From: Bacteroidota bacterium
Lineage (GTDB): Bacteria > Bacteroidota > Bacteroidia > Bacteroidales > WCHB1-69
DNA length: 37,252 nt
Direction of reading: 5' to 3'
NCBI GenBank assembly: GCA_023413895.1
Contig: JAEZOU010000023.1
Location: 1 to 37,252, forward strand
Both the position numbers and the translations under genes were made by a program. Position 1 is the first letter of the stretch, and every line of letters begins with the position of its first letter. Of this stretch, positions 33,685 through 37,252 are shown piece after piece. The notes beneath the pieces were generated by a model that ran no database searches, was not told the origin of the DNA, and worked only from the letters and a program-made list of their open reading frames with translations.

Positions 33685-34425
33685 ATGGAATATTTTTCTA
33701 CCAAAGTAATTAGCAATCGAAAGATCGCCAAAGGGATTTACCTAATGGAAGTTAAAAACAATGGTGCAACTGTCAATCCAGGGCAATTTTATATGCTCAA
33801 AGCTTGGGACCGTGAACTTACACTTATGCGTCCTATCAGTGTATATAAAGCTTCGGAAGAGAAAATTGCCTTTATGTATCGCATAGCGGGAAAAGGAACA
33901 GCCGAACTCTCGTCACTAAAAGCACGTAACAGCATCAGCATTATGGGGCCATTGGGCAATGGTTTTCCTTGCGATTACCAGAATCAACGCGTGGCATTAG
34001 TAGGTGGTGGCATTGGCATTCCTCCCCTATTTGAAACTGCTAAAAAACTAAAATCGCAAGGCAACCAAGTTGACATATTTCTCGGTTACAAAGATGAATT
34101 ATTTGCTTACGAAGACTACGAAGAGGTTGCAGACAGAATTTTTATTGCTTGCGAAAATGGCGATGAAGGCTACCGCGGCTTTGTTACCGACCTTCTTCAC
34201 CCTGAAAATTACGATGTAGTTTTCACCTGCGGTCCTGATGTGATGATGATGAAAGTTAACGAACTTTGCAAAGCAAAATCGGTACCTGTATGGCTATCGA
34301 TGGAGAAACGGATGGCATGTGGAATTGGTGCTTGCTTGGGATGTACCTGCAAAACCAAAAGCGGAATGAAGAGAGCTTGTAAAGATGGCCCTGTTTTCAA
34401 CGGAAACGACATAATCAACGAATAA
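33685..34425 (+). CDS. pyrK: Dihydroorotate dehydrogenase B, electron transfer subunit
   Basis: A 246-residue PyrK that passes electrons from the PyrD flavin through a 2Fe-2S cluster and FAD to NAD+. The FAD motif is LMRPISVY, the nucleotide-binding motif is GGGIGIPPLFE, and the cluster cysteines are in CGIGACLGCTCK plus the later RACKDGPVF. The start 33685 (MEYFSTKV) sits behind a promoter box. The frame remains open upstream to 33553, but that stretch starts inside the dispersed element and carries the promoter. pyrD starts 12 bases after its stop. Confidence 0.94.
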   Translation: MEYFSTKVISNRKIAKGIYLMEVKNNGATVNPGQFYMLKAWDRELTLMRPISVYKASEEKIAFMYRIAGKGTAELSSLKARNSISIMGPLGNGFPCDYQNQRVALVGGGIGIPPLFETAKKLKSQGNQVDIFLGYKDELFAYEDYEEVADRIFIACENGDEGYRGFVTDLLHPENYDVVFTCGPDVMMMKVNELCKAKSVPVWLSMEKRMACGIGACLGCTCKTKSGMKRACKDGPVFNGNDIINE

Positions 34426-34437
34426 TCACAAAGATAT

Positions 34438-35340
34438 ATGAATAGATTAGAAACAACAATCAACGGAATAAAATTTTCCAATCCGATTATTGCGGCATCT
34501 GGCACCTTCGGATTTGGGCAAGAATATAACGAAATTTATGATGTTCGCCAAGTGGGTGGCATCAGTTCCAAAGGATTAACATTGAATCCGAAAGAGGGGA
34601 ATATGGGCATTCGCGTATATGAAACGGCTTCAGGAATGATGAATAGTGTTGGGTTGCAAAATCCAGGCGTGCGCCACTTTATTGCGGAGGAACTTCCTTG
34701 GATGAGCGCACTCGGCAATGTTGTCATTGCTAATGTGGGAGGTGCCACTCTTGAGGATTATATTGAGGCAATCGAACTCTTGGAACCGACAACCGTGCAG
34801 ATGATTGAGTTGAACATCAGTTGTCCCAACGTAAAGGCTGGCGGTATGGCATTAGGAATTAAGAGTGAGATTGCGTACGATGCCGTAAAGCAAATTCGTC
34901 CACACACTCACAAACCACTCATTGTCAAGTTATCACCAAACGCCGAAAACATCATCGAGATGGCGAAAGCGTGCGAAGAAGCTGGTGCAGACTCTTTGTC
35001 GTTAGTAAACACCTTCAAAGCGATGGCTATCGACATTAAAAAGCGAAAACCTATTTTTAACAACGTTTATGCGGGTCTTTCAGGAGCAGCTATCAAACCG
35101 ATAGCCTTACGAATGGTACACGAAGTGTGCAAAAATGTCCAAGTTCCCGTTATTGGTTTAGGCGGAATCTACACAGCAGAAGATATTATCGAGTTCATTA
35201 TGGCAGGTGCAACAGCGGTTCAGGTCGGCACGGCCAACTTCACCACACCCAATATCATTCCGACCTTGATTCAAGACCTTGAGAAATACTGTATCGAGAA
35301 TAATATCAACAATTTGAGTGAAATCAGAGGCATAATATGA
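34438..35340 (+). CDS. pyrD: Dihydroorotate dehydrogenase, catalytic subunit (type 1B)
   Basis: A 300-residue cytosolic FMN enzyme that oxidises dihydroorotate to orotate in pyrimidine synthesis. Visible are NPIIAASGTFGFGQEY near the N-terminus, SSKGLTLNPKEGN, ELNISCPNVKAGG with the catalytic Cys of class 1B enzymes, and the FMN phosphate-binding GLGGIYTAEDIIEFIMAGA, then AVQVGTANF. Pairing with pyrK confirms the NAD-linked heterotetrameric type. Its stop overlaps the next start (ATGA). Confidence 0.97.
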   Translation: MNRLETTINGIKFSNPIIAASGTFGFGQEYNEIYDVRQVGGISSKGLTLNPKEGNMGIRVYETASGMMNSVGLQNPGVRHFIAEELPWMSALGNVVIANVGGATLEDYIEAIELLEPTTVQMIELNISCPNVKAGGMALGIKSEIAYDAVKQIRPHTHKPLIVKLSPNAENIIEMAKACEEAGADSLSLVNTFKAMAIDIKKRKPIFNNVYAGLSGAAIKPIALRMVHEVCKNVQVPVIGLGGIYTAEDIIEFIMAGATAVQVGTANFTTPNIIPTLIQDLEKYCIENNINNLSEIRGII

Positions 35341-36260
35341 AATTAGAAATTCCTCCATTTTTCAACGGGAAGAACCTATTTGTGCAATGCATCTTCCTTC
35401 TGCTGTTCATTTTGGGCGGTGCGTCAATTTTTTCCGCTTTGGGAGCACTCACTGGCTTAGCATTTTTTTCTGCAGACTCCGCTGGATTTCTCCGTTGGAC
35501 GCAGTTTTTGGCTTCGCTCGGTGGCTTTTTCGTACCGGCACTACTCTTCTCCTACTGCTACAACAAGCAGTGGTTTAGCTACAATTTTGGAAATCAACCA
35601 GCTCCATATAACTTCTTCCGTATCACCATTATACTTTCTATTTTTATCATTCCTATAGTTTCACTTTTAGGCTATTGGAACGGTCTGATGGAATTTCCAG
35701 AGGCATTGGCAGGAATAGAAAGATGGATGCAAGAAATGGAGGAGGCGAACGGTGCCATCATTGAACAACTGATGGGAGACACTCGACTTTCCATATTCTT
35801 TGCCAACCTCATTGTAATGGCTTTAGTGCCAGCATTGGGTGAAGAGTTTCTCTTCAGAGGCACAATACAGCCTATCTGCAAACGTATTTTTAAGAATGAG
35901 CACGCTGCTATTTGGATTACTGCATTTATTTTCAGTGCAATACACCTACAATTCTACGGATTTATTCCACGACTTCTTTTGGGTGCATATTTAGGTTATC
36001 TTCTCTATTGGAGTCGCTCCATCTGGGTTCCTGTTTGTGCGCACTTACTTCATAACGGAATTACAACTGCAGTCGTTTTCATTAGCAATCGGAAAGAGAT
36101 CAATATTGACGACTCGAACCCAATGGATATACCAGGTTCACTTCCCATTATGATTATCTCATTTATAGTCATAACAATAGGAATATATTTTCTATGGAAA
36201 AATCGCGTTTTAGATAATAAAAATAGCAGTGAAATTGATCACTGCTACTCAAACCATTAA
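35337..36260 (+). CDS. CPBP-family intramembrane metalloprotease
   Basis: A 307-residue polytopic membrane protein with the CPBP (Abi/CAAX protease-like) motifs: EEFLFRG (Glu169-Glu170, Arg174), FSAIH (His203) and HLLHNG (His239, Asn240). Predicted helices lie at about 14-44, 55-75, 95-115, 150-170, 190-235 and 262-285. Members cleave membrane or prenylated peptides, and some serve bacteriocin immunity; the substrate here is unknown. It overlaps pyrD by four bases, so it is translationally coupled to pyrimidine genes with no obvious functional link. The last coding bases form an inverted repeat (36224-36247). Confidence 0.88.
   Translation: MKLEIPPFFNGKNLFVQCIFLLLFILGGASIFSALGALTGLAFFSADSAGFLRWTQFLASLGGFFVPALLFSYCYNKQWFSYNFGNQPAPYNFFRITIILSIFIIPIVSLLGYWNGLMEFPEALAGIERWMQEMEEANGAIIEQLMGDTRLSIFFANLIVMALVPALGEEFLFRGTIQPICKRIFKNEHAAIWITAFIFSAIHLQFYGFIPRLLLGAYLGYLLYWSRSIWVPVCAHLLHNGITTAVVFISNRKEINIDDSNPMDIPGSLPIMIISFIVITIGIYFLWKNRVLDNKNSSEIDHCYSNH
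36224..36247 (-). terminator. Possible minus-strand terminator inside the CPBP 3' end
   Basis: TAGCAGTGA / TCACTGCTA is a perfect 9-bp stem with a 6-base loop (AATTGA) lying just before the CPBP stop codon. On the minus strand it is followed by TTTTTATTAT. It would stop antisense transcripts from the right. On the plus strand it has no T-run. Confidence 0.5.
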
Positions 36261-36364
36261 CTTTATTTCGTGAATTTATCACTTGTTGTTCGCTATATAT
36301 TACGCCACACAAATAGAAAAGTTACAAAAAAAAACGTTTTTTTTCATTTACCTTAATTTTTCGG

Positions 36365-36393
36365 CCGAGTTTCTCTATTGAGACTCGGTTTTT
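36365..36393 (+). terminator. Terminator of the pyrK-pyrD-CPBP operon
   Basis: CCGAGT-TT-CTC pairs with GAG-ACTCGG around TATT (two-base bulge), followed by TTTTT. It lies about 105 bases after the CPBP stop and 8 bases before dispersed-element copy 4. Confidence 0.75.
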
Positions 36394-36400
36394 CATATTT

Positions 36401-36580
36401 TTTATTTGGGCGTGCCGGCTCCTTCCTTGCGCACTTCCCACCCGCTCGCCGTCGGGCTATCCGCTCAAATTTCGCACCTTATTCTCTCGCTTCAACCCTT
36501 CCCAAAATCCAACGTCATAGTTCCAAAATTCAAGTTCCAGTTCTAACACCGGCGCTCATAACCGCTTCTATCCCTCACGC
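36401..36580 (-). repeat. Dispersed GC-rich intergenic element, copy 4
   Basis: This copy lies in minus orientation. The 5' box is at 36547-36580 (GCGTGAGGGATAG, GCGGTTATGAGCG, CCGGT). The middle box is at 36441-36476 (GCGAAATTTGAGCGG, TAGCCCGACGGCGAGCGGG). AGTGCG follows, and the 3' box is at 36405-36420 (AGCCGGCACGCCCAAA as read on the minus strand), then AAAAAA-like sequence that runs into the pyr operon terminator. Its middle box is almost identical to copy 2, while the spacer between 5' and middle boxes differs. Confidence 0.88.
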
Positions 36581-36623
36581 AGCTCTATTGCGGATTCTTT
36601 CCCCAAAAAAGTGTGAACTTCCG

Positions 36624-36642
36624 GCAAATATGGCATATTTGC
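36624..36642. promoter_or_regulatory. Perfect 9-bp dyad (possible operator)
   Basis: GCAAATATG-G-CATATTTGC is a perfect inverted repeat with a single central base, so it cannot form a normal hairpin loop and looks more like a dimer-binding site. It overlaps a weak TATTTG promoter-like string and ends 18 bases before the putative IS left end. Its function is unknown. Confidence 0.35.
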
Positions 36643-36695
36643 AAAACTAAAAAAATTATTAGTGTCCGGTAAAACTTTTTTTTGCAAAAATAAAA

Positions 36696-36732
36696 AAAAG
36701 GCTGTTTCCATTTGCAGGATTCAGCCCTTTTT
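36696..36732 (+). terminator. Hairpin with T-run inside the IS left end
   Basis: AAAGGCTG-TTTCC pairs with GGATT-CAGCCCTTT, with TTTTT following. Such hairpins near an IS end commonly shield the transposase gene from outside transcription; that role is inferred. Confidence 0.55.
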
Positions 36733-36768
36733 CGTTATTTAGCAGTTACTACACACATCCAAATAACC

Positions 36769-37252
36769 ATGGGCAAAAGTACACATTTTATCGGACAGCC
36801 GTTGTATTCTCAAGTAATAAAACGGCTCTGTAAGTCAAAAATTCTTCAAATCAGCGAGGATTTAGGCGGTGAACGCTATACAAAACGCTTTAATGGGTGG
36901 ATTCATCTGGTGGTAATGCTTTATGCCGTAATCAAGCGGTTTGACTCTCTGCGTGAGATTACGACATCCCTATTGGCAGATACCCATAAACTGGCGCATA
37001 TAGGGATAACGTTCAAAATCGGCCGCAGTATGCTTGCAGATGCCAATAGACGTCGCCCGCAAGACATATTTGAAGCCGTATATCGTGATTTGTACGCCCG
37101 TTACAGGCATGAACTTATATCGGACAGCCGACGCCGAAAGCATCCCAAAGGGATGGACAAACTCCAGATCATTGATTCGACAACCATAACATTGTTTTCC
37201 AACCTCATATTCAAAGGCGTGGGCAGGCACCCTAAGAGCGGTAGGAAAAAAG
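36769..37252 (+). CDS. IS4-family transposase with DUF4372-like N-terminus (3' end outside window)
   Basis: From ATG 36769 the frame is open for 161 codons to the right edge. The start MGKSTHFIGQPLYSQVIK and the later ERYTKRFNGWIHLVVMLYA, then RSMLADANRRRPQDIFEAVY, match the N-terminal DUF4372-type region of a transposase group common in Bacteroidales. IIDSTTITLF (about 140-149) supplies the first catalytic Asp of the DDE nuclease. The remaining catalytic residues would be beyond the window. Nothing in the visible part is broken. Confidence 0.88.
   Translation, partial: MGKSTHFIGQPLYSQVIKRLCKSKILQISEDLGGERYTKRFNGWIHLVVMLYAVIKRFDSLREITTSLLADTHKLAHIGITFKIGRSMLADANRRRPQDIFEAVYRDLYARYRHELISDSRRRKHPKGMDKLQIIDSTTITLFSNLIFKGVGRHPKSGRKK

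Larger units (their letters stand above)
36261..36768. other. Intergenic region between the CPBP gene and the IS4-type transposase
   Basis: A 508-base gap. It contains the pyr operon terminator (36365-36393), dispersed-element copy 4 (36401-36580), a perfect 9-bp dyad (36624-36642), the putative IS left end from 36661 and a hairpin inside the IS. Confidence 0.65.
36661..37252 (+). mobile_element. Left end of an IS4-family insertion sequence (truncated by window)
   Basis: The element probably begins near 36661 with GTGTCCGGTAAAA, followed by an A/T run, an internal hairpin and the transposase start at 36769. The right end is outside the window, so the terminal repeat and target duplication cannot be confirmed. 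It lies 80 bases beyond dispersed-element copy 4. Confidence 0.65.

Noticed and set aside
1..37252. CRISPR arrays, tRNA, rRNA or known riboswitches
   Set aside because: I looked in every intergenic gap and saw no regularly spaced direct repeats, no tRNA-like arms and no riboswitch motif I could recognise. The dispersed elements are single copies kilobases apart, not an array.

Overview
The window is about 37 kb of an AT-rich (roughly 35-40% G+C by eye) chromosome from a member of the Bacteroidota, most likely the order Bacteroidales. The evidence is the Bacteroidetes-type promoter boxes (TAnnTTTG, a few with an upstream TTG about 20 bases away), a C-terminal type IX secretion sorting domain on a secreted peptidase, an NqrF-type Na+-NQR subunit, a sodium-pumping decarboxylase beta subunit, a DUF349 protein, and a type 1B PyrD with PyrK. 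I cannot name the genus.

Layout. 1-6112 (-) is most of a giant secreted mosaic protein of fibronectin III, MAM/cleaved-adhesin-like and CUB-like modules, cut by the left edge. 6426-8041 (-) is a biotin carrier plus decarboxylase beta subunit pair, divergent from a lysine-fermentation dehydrogenase (kdd, 8289-9332 +). A solitary nqrF (-) follows, then a FlK-like thioesterase (+) convergent with an iron alcohol dehydrogenase (-). A secreted GH20 hexosaminidase (+), an outer-membrane barrel protein (-) and a FucP-type sugar transporter (-) look like a small aminosugar module. An S4 RNA-binding protein and a five-repeat DUF349 coiled-coil protein (-) come next, then an intact but catalytically altered IS1595-type transposase-like gene. 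A compact plus-strand run purH-ung-parC-cytochrome c peroxidase-cob(I)alamin adenosyltransferase and a small DUF2795 gene follow. On the minus strand lolD-like ABC ATPase, mtgA and an M1 peptidase form an operon. pyrK-pyrD-CPBP protease (+) follow, and an IS4-type insertion sequence enters at the right edge.

The most unusual content is not protein coding. Four copies of a dispersed, G+C-rich element of about 180-240 bp lie at 9487-9728, 16964-17141, 33417-33600 and 36401-36580. Each sits at a transcription-unit boundary and has the same three conserved boxes in the same order, separated by divergent spacers. A second family consists of AT-rich segments of about 206-220 bp bounded by imperfect 21-bp inverted repeats. 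Two are intergenic (11166-11379, 16093-16298); the third overlaps the 3' end of the IS1595-like gene, where one repeat arm is also coding sequence.

Together the genes suggest an anaerobic, sodium-energised fermenter of amino acids and glycans with a type IX secretion system. That picture is inference from families. No tRNA, rRNA or CRISPR array was seen.
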